The translations under genes and the position numbers were made by a program. From the NCBI GenBank assembly GCA_964036045.1, contig OZ038383.1, positions 115,169,241 through 115,233,240 on the forward strand: a DNA stretch of 64,000 nt, written 5' to 3'. The notes below the pieces were generated by a model. It saw nothing but the letters and a program-made list of their open reading frames with translations. It was not told the DNA's origin and did not search any database. Positions 11,788 through 23,269 of this stretch are shown here, piece by piece; positions within the stretch are counted from its first letter, which is position 1, and every line of letters starts with the position of its first letter. Source of the stretch: Eutreptiella sp. 'Long Island Sound 2002'. Its lineage: Eukaryota > Euglenozoa > Euglenophyceae > Eutreptiales > Eutreptiaceae.

Positions 11788-14700
11788 CTGAGAGGGAGAC
11801 GAGAGGAGAGGGGGCGGCGTGGCGTGAGGCGGGACTTGGGGAGGCTGGACCACCGGAGGGGCAGCGGGGGGGTAACTGAGGGGGGGTGGCCCCCCGAAAG
11901 AGGCCACCGCTCGGAACGGGGGGGTCATCGGTGTGAGAGCGGGCGGGAGAGACCCGTGTCCTCTCCGTCCCTCGTCCCCCGTGTTCCCACGGGACCCACC
12001 CTTCGTCCCTCGGGACGGGGGGCGTCGTGTGGGGGCCGTGTCGGGACCGGCCCATGGCCCGGCCCCGGTCCGCCCGGCCCCCCCAAAAGCGGGTGCCCAC
12101 GTGTTGGCGGGGGCCCCGGGGGTGGGGGGCGTGCCGCGACGGCCCATGTCCCGTGCGCGGCGGTCGTGTGCGCGGCGCGTGGGACGCCCCCCCGTCGATG
12201 GCGGTGGTCGTTGCTCCAACACAAAAACGGTTTGGCCGCCGGGTCGATGACTTGGGGCCCGGGGGGCGTCAGGGGGGCGGCCCAGCCCCGCCCCCAAAGG
12301 CCCCGGGCCCTCCGCTGTGCTCCGGGGGACGCGGGGGGGCGTTGGGGGTGTGAGGCCGGTCCTCCACAGCCCAGACCCCCCCCCACTTCCCCGTGGCCTT
12401 TTGGGGGGGACCCGCCCGAAGGAGATGTGCGCCGAGGCCCAGGGGCAGAGGGTCATCGGTGGCCCCACAAGACCCGCGCGCACAGCGCAGAGCCCCGGGG
12501 GACATGCCCCGCACACGCGGGTACACGAAGGCCCCAGGCCCCCCCCCGCGCGGCCCCAGAGGCCGCCCCCCCCCCCCCCCCCCGTGCCCCACGCACCACA
12601 GCCCCACCGCATTCCCAAGGCCCAACGAGGGACGGGGGTCAGGACCTGCGGAGCTGCGGGCCTCCCCCGGCAGACGGATGGTCGGCTCAGTCCTCAGGGC
12701 CTGTGGACACAAGCGGACGGACGGACGGGGGGCGTGCACCGCGGCCCTTCGCCCGTCGTGCGGCGCAGGGCCCTCCCTCGGTCCCTCAGCCCCTACGCCC
12801 AGACCCTCTGCCATGTGCACAGGGCCCCTGTGCATTCCGACGTGGGGGACGTCCCCCCCCCCCCATGCCCCACGCCTCATCCCTCGTGCGTGTGTGTGTG
12901 GGGGGGGGGGGCAGCACCACAAGGGCCGCCGGGCGGTCTGGGGGCGCGGCCCCGCACGCCCAGGGGGGAGGGGGGGGCGACTACAACTGGTGCTGATGCG
13001 ACACCGCCCCCCCCCCCCCCAGCCATCTGCCAAAACTTGGGGGGGGGGGGTTGGCGGGAGGGTGGGGGTGGGGGGGTATTGGCAGCTCCGCCGGGGGGGG
13101 GGGGGGGGCTGCGCGCGACCCACTACTACCACATGCATACCTCAAGGGGGTGTGTGTGTGTCTGGGGGGCATGGGGGTATAGAGGTATGTATGCGATAAT
13201 AGCGATTTCTCGTCTTTGCCGGGAGGAAAGTCTTAAGGGTCTTAAGGACCAAACGCATAAGTACCCCCTTCAACTAGGCATGGGACAAAAAATTTGGCGC
13301 CATTGGCGCCACGGCCCCTGCACCGCCATATTTCAGAACTCGGGGGGGGGGGGGGTAAGGGGGTGTCGCACACAAGGACCGGGCCCGGCTGCCCCCCCCG
13401 GGGCCTGCACGTACATGTGCACGTGCAGGAGGGCGGTGGGGGGGTGCCCCCCCCCCCCCCCCCCCCCTCGGCACACACACGATGAACGCGACCAACGGGG
13501 CACTGGTCAAGGCGGCCTGAATGCACTGGACCTCGTCAGGTGCGGTGTCCAAACAAACGCATGATCCAACACGGCGCCGGGCGCCGTTCTGCGATGAAAG
13601 GGACGGATGAGGGTCAGCACCCCCAGACTGCGTCCTGGGGCCTGTCCCTTGGCGCGGCGCCGGTGGAGTGCAGGGCACCGTGTGTTCCTGCCCGGCGTTC
13701 CTGGACCGGGTCAGTGCCCGTCACGCCCTCCCACACGCACACCCACACACACACACACACACACACGACATGGGCCACACCAATGCACCAACGCCGTGTG
13801 GAGGCTGCACGGCAGAGGGCGGGCGAGCACAGGGCACTGGTCCCCAAACACCTGCTCAGAGGCCGTACGCGTAACGCAAGTCCCGGTGGCCGGGCGCCTT
13901 TCTGTGGGGAGCCGGGGCCCGGGCGAGGGATGTTCGGGTGGATTTGGGTCGGATGACAGACGGCACCGGGTGTGCGCTGGGCACATGCGCTTTGCTGGGG
14001 TACTGCGATGCTGCAGCAGCCCTTCTGCTGGCGACCGACCCGCTGCAGATGCATCGCAGGCTCCCCCTATGTCACTGCCGCGTTCTGAACACCCTCCCGT
14101 CAATGCGGGTCACAGTCACTTCAATATAACGCCTGATCCCAGCGGCAAAAGTGGGACCTGCGTGCGCTGTGTGACGCGCGCGCACACACACACACGTACG
14201 ACGCGACGAACAGGCCCTTCAAAAAGGCGCTGGGTGCTCCATTCGTGTCAGGCCGCGCGTACAGTCACAGAGAAATCATGACCATGGGCGGCCAGGGGCC
14301 TCTCTGCAGCGCAGGAACTGGCGACCCTTCACGTGCACAGACACGAGGCGGACACGCCAACGCCCACACAAACGGCCTGCGGATGGCGCGGATGTGACAG
14401 GGGCGTGAGGGGCCGTATGGGACTGTGAGGGACCCGCGGGCAAGAGGAAGTGAGGCCCCGTGTCGGACTGGGGCTGACCCGCCCCCGGCGGTCACACGCA
14501 CACGCCCCGGGGGCCGAGCATCGCCCTTTGCGGAGGGGGCCAGGGGCGTACGTGGGGGGCCCAAGCACCACACGGACCCCCCCCCCCCTCCGAAAGGGTG
14601 TGCGATCCCGCGGTCCTTGGCCCCCTCGGCCGCGTCGCATGCGATGCCGCGGGGGCGGGCGGCGCTGTGGGACGGTTGAGGGCCACCCCCGTGTTCCGCA

Positions 14701-15561
14701 GGGCACAGGCTGCGCGGCAAGACATGCAGATCCAAAGGCTCCTTCGGTGGCAGTGCCCATGGGCGCCTCTCGTGGACACCGATGGAGTATCCCGTGAAAG
14801 TGAGGGCTCGGTCAGGGGTCACAAGACCACCCCAACGCACTGCCAGACACAGCCCCCCCCCCCCCCATCTTGAGCCTTGTTTGGGGGGGCGGCGAAGGGC
14901 GGCGGGGCGCACACCTGTGCACCCCCAGACGGCCTCACGGGGAGGGCCATGGGGGGCGGTCGGCCGTGAGACGTGGAGGCGCCCCCTGACGGGCCCGTGT
15001 CCTGTGCGGACGTCCGAGAGATCCTTCGGCGGCCGGGCGGCGCTGTGATGATGCCGGACGGCCCGGGGCCCACCTGCACACGGCCACAGGGAGACGGGCG
15101 GTGCGTGTGTGCGTGTACCGCGAGGCACGGAGTGCGGGGGGGGTGGGGGGGGGGCTGCACGTGGCGGTGGTGGACCGGGACGGGGGGGGGGGGGGGCGTG
15201 GGCATTAGGGGCTCGCGGGACGGACGCCGTGCGCCAATGCACGCGCGGCGCGGTACTGTCGCTGGACGCCCACCCACACGAGCCCCTGCGTCGCCCTCCG
15301 GGGCCCCTCACAAGTGACGTCGCATGCGCGGCCCTCGTCGGTGGGCCGCGAGGGGCACCCCCGCCCCCGCGTCCCACAGGCCCTTGGCCCCGCCCGACGG
15401 GCAAATGGCCGCAGTGCGGGCGCCCGTGTTCGCCCCCTCATCCGCGCCTCCGCCCATTCCCCTGTCCCGCCCCCTTCCCACGGGACGCGGCTGCGGAGGG
15501 CGGGTGGGGGGCACAGGGCACACCTCATCGCTGGGGCCGGGCCGCGGCCACCGGGGCTGAC
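11788..15561 (-). other. Intron between exons 16 and 17 (3,774 nt)
   Basis: Extremely GC-rich sequence with G or C runs of 10-20 bases (for example at 12567-12584, 13096-13108 and 13446-13468) and a CA run at 13740-13770. Several long open frames on both strands are Pro/Gly/Arg-rich and come from base composition. A phase-symmetric exon could still be hidden here; I found none with both splice sites. Confidence 0.55.
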
Positions 15562-15757
15562 CGGCGGTGGTGCGGGCGACGGACGGGACGGAGGTGAGGG
15601 TGTCGCGGGCCCACGGGGGCAGCTCCAGAGCGGCGGTGAGGTCCTCCCCGGCCTCGGGCAGCCACTGGGGCCGGTGCATCCAGGGCTGAGAGGGCGACAG
15701 GGGGTTGACGTTCCCCGTCGACGTGGCGCGCGTGCGGCGGAAGATCTCCGGGTGCAC
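15562..15757 (-). CDS. Exon 16: cytoplasmic tail
   Basis: The acceptor TGCCGCGCAG|GTG is phase 0, after a 109-nt intron (15758-15866). Its 65 codons begin VHPEIFRRTRATSTGNVNPL, continue SPSQPWMHRPQWLPEAGEDL and end SVPSVARTTA plus G. The donor CCG|GTCAGC is phase 1. Third-position G/C is very high and the composition is ordinary, so the frame is clear. No domain is recognised; the W-rich middle could be a binding peptide. Confidence 0.75.
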
Positions 15758-15866
15758 CTGCGCGGCAGAGGGATGCGGTGCGCGGGGCCCCAGACCCGCC
15801 CCCTGCCCCGGACCCCTGGGCCTCGGTGCAGCGGCCGCCGGGGGACTGCCACGGGCTCTGCCACAC

Positions 15867-16007
15867 GCGCACGTGAATCCGGGCGGTCGAGGGGTCGAGC
15901 GCGCGGCCCCCGCGGCCCAGGCCCCGGGGGATCGAACCCGAGGCCCAGCAGAAGTACTGGATCGGCGTCGGGGCCCACGCCGGAGGTCCTGAGCACCGCC
16001 GGAACGC
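15867..16007 (-). CDS. Exon 15: cytoplasmic tail
   Basis: The acceptor is TCTGGTGAG|GCG (phase 0), after a poly-C and TTTTCTC tract on this strand. Its 47 codons include PTPIQYFCWASGSIPRGLGR and end GGRALDPSTARIHVR. The donor CGC|GTGTGG (phase 0) was chosen because exon 16 needs phase 0; a donor six bases earlier (GTGCGC) also fits. The frame has almost only G/C third positions. Reading runs on past the donor for some codons, so the 3' end is the least certain part. Confidence 0.62.
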
Positions 16008-16436
16008 CTCACCAGAGAAAATGGGGGGGGGGGTCGACCACCTCCTCGTCTCCACCGCCACTCGCCACGACCGCTTGGCTGTGCGCTGGTGGGCCATGCC
16101 ACGGGAGCACACGGCCAGAGGGCACGGGCCCGTGGGCGTTGGGGGACCCCCCACTTCCCCTCGGCCCACCGCCCACCGCAGTCGGCCCTCTGCCCATGCC
16201 CCCCCCCCCCAACGGACAGCACCGCTGCCGCCCATCCCCTCGTCCCCGTCCGGTACAACAGACACGGCGGTGGCGGCGGTGGAGGCCCGAGCGATGGCGT
16301 GTGGCGGGTCGTTCGGGCGCCGCAGGTTCACGAGGGGGACCGCAGGTGTCATCGGACCGGCGGTCGGCTCCGTGCCTCTCAGCGCGCGGACATCACCCGC
16401 GGATGGGGCAACGAGGCATTGGAGCTATCGCGGTGC

Positions 16437-16735
16437 ACGCCAGACCCCCGTGTGACATTCCGTCGCGTTGTTGTTCCTTTATGGGGCCCGTTCGTCCCTT
16501 CGCATGTTGCGTCGGGTCGCTGTGTTCTGTCAGCCGCTGCGGCCGGTGCTCCTGCGGGTGTCGTTTCCGCGTTCGCGGGGCCCGGGGGTGGGTGTGTTGG
16601 GGCTGTGATGGATGTGGCAGGGTGTGCCGTTTGCGTGTCAGCGGCGCCCAATAATTGGCGTATTGAGGATGTGCTGGTTGTTGCCGGGGTCGTTTGACTG
16701 TTTTTGCTGTCCACGCGCCTCTGTCCACAGGCCGT
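16437..16735 (+). mobile_element. Dispersed GC-rich element, copy 1
   Basis: About 300 bp whose sequence recurs with about 85-90% identity by eye at 41568-41850. A shorter, more diverged copy lies at 20205-20385 and an inverted fragment at 40349-40375. Landmarks are GACATTCCGTCGCGTTGTTG near the start, GCTGCGGCCGGTG inside and GGTCGTTTGACTG near the end. No terminal inverted repeat or target duplication is obvious, so the class (SINE, MITE or other) is open. Confidence 0.75.
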
Positions 16736-17141
16736 CCATTGCCTGCCTCGCTGTGTTTCTGTGTGCGTGAGGCCCAGGTGCCCTGTTCCTCCACGCGCTG
16801 TCCCAGCCGTCCACCATATGTCCTTTCCCCCTCACGGCTGGTCTGCCCCTGATGGGCTCCCGCTCCTGTTGCGCAAACAGCCCATCTGGGCTGCGGGAGA
16901 CACCCCCCACCTGATGCCGGTTGAGCAGGGGTTGCCCTGGCACCCGGTAGCGACGGGGCTGGCTGGCCAAGCCATCCCCTTTGTTGTCGCTGCCTCCCAT
17001 GCGCACCCCCCCCCCCCCTCCGCGGCCACGCGCACGCGTACCACTGCCCCCCCCCCCTCATCCCCCAAACATGCGAGTCCTCAACCAACGCCCAGTGCCG
17101 GCGCGCCCGGGGCCACAACTGTGCCCCCCCCGCCCCCGCTC

Positions 17142-17220
17142 TGATCGGCGGTGGTGAGCCCCCTCCGAACTCCGCGGTCTTGGGAAAGACTTCGTGTGAA
17201 GCGTCGCCGGCGCCAGCGCA
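17142..17220 (+). repeat. Dispersed ~80-bp repeat, copy A
   Basis: The block GGCGGTGGTGAGCCCCCTCC through AAGCGTCGCCGGCGCC matches 40547-40626 with scattered changes. Both copies are in introns of the same gene. Confidence 0.65.
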
Positions 17221-17477
17221 TGACGGGCACGCCCAGGGGCAGAGGCAGCACTTGTGAAGCGGAGGGACGGAGGGACGGCTGTCCCCCTCCCATCCACCCA
17301 AACCTGCCTCCCCCGTGGGAGGGCGGGGGGGGCATGCCATGCCGACCATCCCTCCGCCAGAGCGTACCCCCGGGAGCACACCTCCCGAGCCTTTGCGGCA
17401 CGGCCCCCGCCCCCGGGGCCGGAGGGGCACGCCCCTTCCCGACCCCCCCCCCCCCCCACACACGCACGCGCACAGAC

Positions 17478-17699
17478 CCGGGGGCTGCCGAGGGGGGCCT
17501 TGGGGGACGCGGGGGTCGCGGTCAACTTCTGCATGTGCAACTCCATCCACTTCGACCGCCGCGGGCCCCGGTCCACCCGCCAGCGCGCCGCCCGCAGCGC
17601 CCGCCAGTTGCGCGCCGAAGGGCTGCCCCCGTCGGCGGCCGGGCCCTTCTTCTCCGGGAGCGTGAAGTCCCACAGCGCCGGGTCGTCGTCGTCGGGGTC
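17478..17699 (-). CDS. Exon 14: cytoplasmic tail, acidic start then basic/aromatic segment
   Basis: The acceptor GTCCGCAG|GAC is phase 0. Its 74 codons begin DPDDDDPALWDFTLPEKKG. A Trp/Arg-rich helix-like part, NWRALRAARWRVDRGPRRSK, and then WMELHMQKLT follow. The last part, TATPASPKAPLGSPR, is Pro-rich. The donor CGG|GTCTGT (phase 0) matches the CAG|GTCT donors of the stalk exons. Third positions are nearly all G/C. No known family. Confidence 0.8.
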
Positions 17700-18514
17700 C
17701 TGCGGACGCGGGAATACGGGGGCGGAGGGGGCGGGGGGGGGGGGGGGGCTCATGGGGCTGGGGGGGCGCGCGGGGCTATTCCCTTCGGTTCGGGGGGTGG
17801 GGGGCTGACCCTCTGGGGCCCACAACTCCGTGAGACCAGGAGCACAGACAACACGTGTGCGTGTGTGGGGGGGGGGGGGGCGCGTGGACGTCCATCGGAA
17901 CGCGGCATTGAACACTCGACCCCCCCCACGGGGGTGGGGGGTATGCTACGCACATGCCCCGCCCCCAAAACAACAGAAGTGCTGGTGCATGTGACCGCCC
18001 GTTGTGGGGCCCGTGCAGGACCCGTTCGCAATGCCCCGTGACGACGCTTTTGGGGACGAGGCCGGGCGGCAGGGGCACACACGCGTACCGACGTGAGCGC
18101 GGGGGGCACAGCACTACGCAGGCCCCGCAGCAGGGCCTTGGGTGGGGGAGACCCCCCCCCCCCCCGCCGCCGCCATCCCTGAACCACCTCACCACACGCC
18201 TGAACATGCTGCGCCCCACCGACGGGTCCCACTTGATGGTCCGCAACCCCCGGCCCCTGTGTTGCACGTCGAGCACCCCCACCCCCCCTCCACTGTCTTG
18301 GGCACGACTTTGTGGAGCATGGCCGGCAGGGGCTCAGCAGTGAAGAATTGGAGCGGAGGAGGGGGCGGGGGAGTAGGGGGTCTGAGGGGGGGGGGGGGTG
18401 ACCCTCCTCCTTGTCAACAGGACTCCCAAACATTTTTGGTGCAAAGGTGTTTGAAATTCAAATTTTTTGCATCGCAGCAACAAGGGCCTGCCTTCACTCC
18501 TCATCCCAAATTGG

Positions 18515-18585
18515 CCCACAGGGAACTTAACCCAGGGCTCTCTTTTCTGAAGTGTACCACCTCAACAGCTCAACGATCATCAGAA
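18515..18585 (-). ncRNA. tRNA-like pol III element
   Basis: The minus strand has an A-box-like TGAGCTGTTGAGG and, 40 nt later, GGTTAAGTTCC as B box, followed by CCTGTGGG. Spacing fits a tRNA-derived promoter, and the sequence before the B box (CCCTGG) resembles the element at 6464-6540 (CCTGG). It is degenerate and unlikely to be a tRNA. Confidence 0.35.
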
Positions 18586-19205
18586 GCACCGGCATACAGA
18601 ACATGACCTTCATTTTTGTTCAAATTTAGTCTAAGGCCTAGGGTCCCAAATTTCCAAAAAAAATATCAAGAGTCTGCGGCATCTGTCGAGAACAAATACG
18701 GCACAGAGCACCCAACAGATTCCTGAAACTCTTGACAAAGGCACCGTGATTGCCTTGCGAAGGTACAACCACACGAAGCTTCACCATTGGGAGATGCTAC
18801 TACCGATTGCCCAACCCGTCTTTTCAGCTGAATTGGCAGGGGAGGAGGGGGGTAGGGGGTCTGGGGGGGGGGGGTTTGGACCCGCGGGGGGAGGGTCTCC
18901 TCCTGACATTTGTTCTACTCTAATGCGTCCCTGGGGCTCGGGGAGGGACGCACGACCAGCGCTGGTGAGCAGCGGGACAACCGCCCCAGTCATCCCCAAA
19001 ACCAAAAGGAGCTTCCCCCTGCCGTTCGGGGTAGCCCCAACGGCTGCCCATGCCCCCGTCCCCCAAAGGGGGGACCCCCCCCCGCCCTCCTCCGAAGGGG
19101 CACACGCACGTAGCCCCCCCGTCACACTCCCTCCGCCCTCTGATGCCCCCCCCCCCCGTGCGGCGTCCCGTCAGATCACGAGGGCTGTACGTATACGCAC
19201 ATACA

Positions 19206-19375
19206 TGCCCTTGTCCACAGGTAAACACCGTTAGCAGACCGTTTTTTAGGGAAGGAGGCCGAAGGCCCCATTCCTCAATATTGTCTCTTCGCATCTACAA
19301 CACGCCGCCAGTGTCTACCATTAGCAGGCCGCCTCTGCTCGTGGCGCACAGTGCCTACAGACCATACGTATACGC
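19206..19375 (+). mobile_element. Dispersed element, plus copy of an inverted pair
   Basis: The sequence from GTAAACACCGTTAGCAGACC through TTTTTTAGGGAAGG to GTGCCTACAGACC matches the reverse complement of 23785-23950 with many scattered differences (roughly 70% by eye). Both copies are flanked by TATACG-rich DNA. The class is unknown. Confidence 0.65.
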
Positions 19376-19997
19376 GTATACGCGGGTATACGTACAGACC
19401 TGCGGATCACCGGACCACATCCAATGCACTTGGCGGCGGGAGCCCGGGGACTGGGACGCAGGACCCACGGCCCCAGGGGGCCGTCCTCATGGCCCCCTAT
19501 GCCCCCCGCCTCCCCCGGGGCCGTGCCTCCGCACTCCCAATTCCACGCCTGCCACCCTCCCCCCGACCGAGGGATCCGGAACGGCCCCACCGCCCACTCG
19601 GGTGCCCCACCCCCACCCCCACCCCCATCCCCCACTCCTCTGCGTCGGGGCGTTTCTTGCCCCCCCCCCCCCCCTCCCCCCCACAACCCCCACACCCAAC
19701 GCTCCCGCACACCATCGCCGGCATCCGCGCTCACCGCCACCGAGCTCACCCACTCCCCGAACCAGAACCGTAAGAAATGTAGGAACAACTTCCAGAGGGG
19801 CACAAAAATGGGACGGAATACCCAATTTCCCCTCTTTTCCGGGGGACGGAGGTCCCCTTTGTAAAACTCAAGTCACCGCACGCACCGACAGAAAACTGGG
19901 AATTTTTGCCGCCCACCGACGCTCACCGCCGCGGCGGATGGTGGCCATCGGGAGGGGGGGGGGGGGGTAGATCCCCCGCGGAGGCCCGCCCGCACAC

Positions 19998-20079
19998 CTC
20001 CTGCACCACGACGCCCTCTCGGACGGTCTGGGGCGGCTTCTCGACGGGATCGAAGACGAAGGTGCCCTGCGGGACGTGC
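19998..20079 (-). CDS. Exon 13: cytoplasmic tail
   Basis: The acceptor TGTCTCACAG|G supplies the last base of the Gly codon begun in exon 12. Its 27 codons include HVPQGTFVFDPVEKPPQTVR and end EGVVVQE. The donor GAG|GTGTGC is phase 0. The intron before it (20080-20507, 428 nt) carries a pure G run and the tail end of a dispersed repeat. No domain is recognised. Confidence 0.8.
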
Positions 20080-20204
20080 CTGTGAGACAAGAGGAGCCGG
20101 TGTAGCGCAATCACGACCCCATGACCAGACCCCGGGCCCCAACGCGGCCGGGGGCTTTGGGGGGGGGCGGTGGGCGCACGTCGGGCCCTCCCCTGCGGAC
20201 CGTC

Positions 20205-20385
20205 CGATGGCTCTGGCAGTCACCCGTTCCTCCCGCCGCGTGCTCCGCCGGGGCAATGCGTGTCGCCCGCTGCGGCCGGTGTTCCGTCTGGTGCCGTGTC
20301 CGCGGTAGCAGGGCCCAGTAGTGGGCGTACTGGGGGCTGTGCCGGTTGTTGCAGGGGTCGTTTGACGGCTCTTGCTGCCCCGCTC
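20205..20385 (+). mobile_element. Dispersed GC-rich element, copy 2 (diverged, partial)
   Basis: It shares CAGTCACCCGTTC, GCTGCGGCCGGTG and the end GGGGTCGTTTGACGG with copies 1 and 3, but is shorter inside. It lies in the intron between exons 12 and 13. Confidence 0.65.
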
Positions 20386-20507
20386 CCCCTCCGCGTTCAG
20401 CCCCCTCCCCCCGTTTGTGTCTGTCACCCCCACAGCCCCTGGGGTACGATGGGTGTGTGTGGGGGGGGGGGGGGGGGCACTGCACGGCCCCAGGGCACAA
20501 CACACAC

Positions 20508-20590
20508 CCGACGGGCGGGGGCAGCTCCGGGTCCTCCTTCTGAGGCGGCGCATCCTCTTCGATCGCAGGCGCGGTCACCCACACGACGTC
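20508..20590 (-). CDS. Exon 12: cytoplasmic tail, acidic/Pro segment
   Basis: The acceptor GTTCCTCAG|GAC is phase 0. Its 27 codons read DVVWVTAPAIEEDAPPQKED and then PELPPPV, plus GG of the next codon, at donor CGG|GTGTGT (phase 2). It is acidic and proline-rich, as expected for a disordered cytoplasmic stretch next to the membrane. No domain is recognised. Confidence 0.78.
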
Positions 20591-20920
20591 CTGAGGAACG
20601 GCGGTGCAATGGCGTGTGGCGCGCGGCGCTCGGGGCGGGGGGCATGCACCACCGCGGGAGGGGCTGTGCCACCGCCGTGGGACGGCATTGAGTCGAAGGG
20701 GAAACGGGGGGAACATGGGGGGGGGGGGAGACGGGGGAAATGGAGGGAAAACGGGGAAAAGGGGGGGGGGCGGAGGAAGCCCCGGGGCTGGGGGGGGGGG
20801 GACTGGGGGGAAATGGGGGTTGGAGAGATTGGGGTCGTGGGCCTACTTGAGGCACACACCTGCCGGCAGGTGTCGGCAGGTGTCAGGCACTTGCATGGCC
20901 GGTGGTGGACGTGCACGCGC

Positions 20921-20922
20921 AC

Positions 20923-21019
<97 letters not shown>
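20921..21019. repeat. (GA)n microsatellite
   Basis: About 98 bp of nearly pure AG dinucleotide with one AAAG interruption near 20936. Confidence 0.97.
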
Positions 21020-21021
<2 letters not shown>

Positions 21022-21303
21022 CGTGTATGGGCCATGATGTGTACAAAAGAAGATGATCTGTGACTGAAACACAGATGATCTGAAGCACTTCTCACACAAC
21101 AGAGCCCTGAGCTGTGGTAACAAGGAGTGCACCACAGTGACAGAGTACTTGATTGCCACCACACGCCCCCGCCGGGTGGCGGTAGGTGTCGGCAAAATTC
21201 TCGCAGGGGGCGGTACGTGTGAAGAAAACTTTTGGCAGGTGTTAGCCTCAGGCATCGTTGTGGGCTATGATCTTGGGGGAAATAGATGTAGGGAGGCGGT
21301 GAC

Positions 21304-22288
21304 TTAAGGAACTGAGGTTGTGGTGGGAAAAAAACTGGACCCTCCATTACAACTCTGCGGCTCATGAAACAAACAACAAAGCCGCTCACAGCTGCGTGAC
21401 CCCCCCCCCTCCATGTGATGTCGAAGAAGATGTTCTATGGAAGCGGATCTATATTTGGGGGTGGGGGGGAGGGCTTGGGAATGTGGAAGAGGACTACCCC
21501 CGCACTCAAGGGATGGGAGGTCGAGAGAAGAGGAGGAAGAGGAGGAAGACCATGAAAGGAGAGGAGCTGGACGGGAGAGGAGGAGGTCAAGGAAAGACGA
21601 GGAGGTCGATGGAAGAAGAGGAGCGCGATGTAATGCTACAATGGCTTCACAGGAGGGACCAAGCCATTCATTGCAGATGAAACGGAAATCCACTCCCATC
21701 AATGATGGTTGCCACCGAACACCTGCGCAGAGTAGAATTGCATGCTGGGCTGTGACCTTTGGCAATGGAAATCTCATAGCAACCAACACTTTCATGACAT
21801 CTGCATTGGGCTTCCTGGTGGTGCACCCCTCTAATGTCGATGGTTGGGTGTTTGGTACTGTGTAATTTTGATGGGGCGGTTGCAGCACGAGGTGTGAAGG
21901 GTGATGAGTATCCTGAATGGGGAGGAACGGGCAGTGGGAAATTTACTACTGGCTGCAACAGAGGTGCGGTAGAGGTGGCGGCGGATGTTGATGCGTGTGC
22001 AGAAGGTAAGTGAGCAGCAGCTGCAGCAACAGCTTCAGATCCATCTGCAACGCTGCAAGGTGTTTGCAATACAGCTGCAGCAGTAGCCATTGCTCTTGCA
22101 CAAGCAGTTTTGTGCTGTGCTCGATAACATGTCGGGGCCACCTTGGCCTCAACCCATTTTCCATCCCCGTGCATTGCCCGCAATACCGCCGTTTCCCCCC
22201 GTTTCCCCCCATTTCGCATTTCTTGCCACATTTCCCTCTTTGTTCCTTTGGTCAAAAGCCTTCCTGTTACGCATACATCAGGCAGCAT
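21304..22288 (-). other. Overlapping protein-like open frames nested in an intron
   Basis: Two minus-strand frames of 206 and 194 codons overlap by about 220 bp (21668-22288 and 21304-21888). The first has GGKRGETAVLRAMHGDGKWV and a Pro/Ser/Ala-rich middle. The second has CTTRKPNADVMKVLVAMRF. They could be a gene or transposon fragment with a frameshift; nothing is recognised and both lack G/C third-position bias. Confidence 0.25.
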
Positions 22289-23138
22289 TTAGTCGCCCCT
22301 GGTTGCAAGGAGTTTGGCAAACATGGACCCCTGTCAGCAGGGACCAGCTGCGCTTCTTGGTGGGATACGCGTGCCATATACTACCCACCTCTCTCCTCAA
22401 CTCAAGCCAACAAGTAAGCGACAACTTAGCGACAAGCAAAGCACTTCATAGTTCCATTTTGACCATTCCTCCCTCGTTGAGGGGTTCGGAATCTACGCTA
22501 GCCAAGCCATCTTTTGCATCAATACGTGGTCTTCCCCCTCCCCGAAAGAAAGCCTCAGCTATGGCACGTGTGCGCAAGAGGCACTCAGCGCAAAGGCGCA
22601 GGAACAAACGAGGCGCGTCAGTGGCCCAAACAACCGGAGATACGTCTCCGTCACACACAATGACACACGGAGATGACCTGCGGGGGGCGGGGGGTCAGCC
22701 AGCGCCATGCAGAGACCACCAGGTCTGCCATATCACGCTCCAGAGGTCATACGCGCAGGTCACAGACATGCACCGGTCGCCCAGGGGCACGGCAGTGGGG
22801 GATGGAGGTGTAGGACCATCAGGGCACCCGCCCGCGCACAGGGGGTGTGCACCGGGGGCGTGCACGACCCCCAGGTCCCCCCGGATGGTGGCGTGTGGAC
22901 TGTCACCCCGCAGCCTCGGAAAAGCCGTGGTCTGAACCACAAAATGGCGGCGGTCATGAGTCTCTGTGACGGTCGTGGACCACCCCTCTCCCTGCGTTTG
23001 GGCCCTGGGGTATCAGGGGGACCCCTCCCCCAATCGTGACCGCATCACGACGTCGAAGCAGCCGGACACAGCCCAGCGCTGTTGGGCCCCCAGACGACGG
23101 GCACATCAAACACCCGCCACCGCCTCCTCCGCACGTAC

Positions 23139-23269
23139 CTCCAGCCGGTGTCTCCTCCTGCGCCGGCGGTACACCCACAAAAGGAAGCAGCAGCAGCAGC
23201 ACGAGATCCCGCCGCCGACGAAGAGCGGGATACTGATCGCCGGGTTCGCTGCGACCCAGGCCCCGGCCC
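23139..23269 (-). CDS. Exon 11: transmembrane helix and basic stop-transfer sequence
   Basis: The acceptor CACCGCAG|GG completes Gly, giving FFAG-AGAW across the join. Its 43 codons follow. Residues 10-33 form a hydrophobic span, AISIPLFVGGGI then SCCCCCFLLWVY, with five successive Cys at the centre. The basic run RRRRRRHR comes straight after and then LE. By the positive-inside rule the N-terminal side is outside, so this is a type I protein. The juxtamembrane Cys run could be palmitoylated; that is speculation. The donor GAG|GTACGT (phase 0) is one of the best in the gene. Confidence 0.87.

Larger units (their letters stand above)
17700..19997 (-). other. Intron between exons 13 and 14 (2,298 nt)
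   Basis: It holds a tRNA-like A/B-box pair (18515-18585), the plus copy of an inverted repeat pair (19206-19375) and TACGTATACG-type sequence up to 19400. The rest is G/C-run sequence without a supportable gene. Confidence 0.55.
20591..23138 (-). other. Intron between exons 11 and 12 (2,548 nt)
   Basis: It contains a (GA)n array (20921-21019), lower-GC sequence from 21050 to 22680 with two overlapping minus-strand open frames, and GC-rich sequence next to exon 11. No exon of the main gene was found in it. Confidence 0.6.

Noticed and set aside
14690-14800. Possible exon reading YSIGVHERRPWALPPKEPLD (minus) or QAARQDMQIQRLLRWQ (plus)
   Set aside because: Neither reading has two usable splice sites in the phase needed between exons 16 and 17.
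15925-15945. Perfect pol III B box GGTTCGATCCC on the minus strand
   Set aside because: It lies in the coding part of exon 15 and no A box stands 30-60 nt upstream; the match is explained by the codons.
16230-16352. Possible extra exon reading VPLVNLRRPNDPPHAIARAS
   Set aside because: The peptide looks protein-like, but no acceptor with a pyrimidine tract is found before it, and exons 14 and 15 already join in phase.
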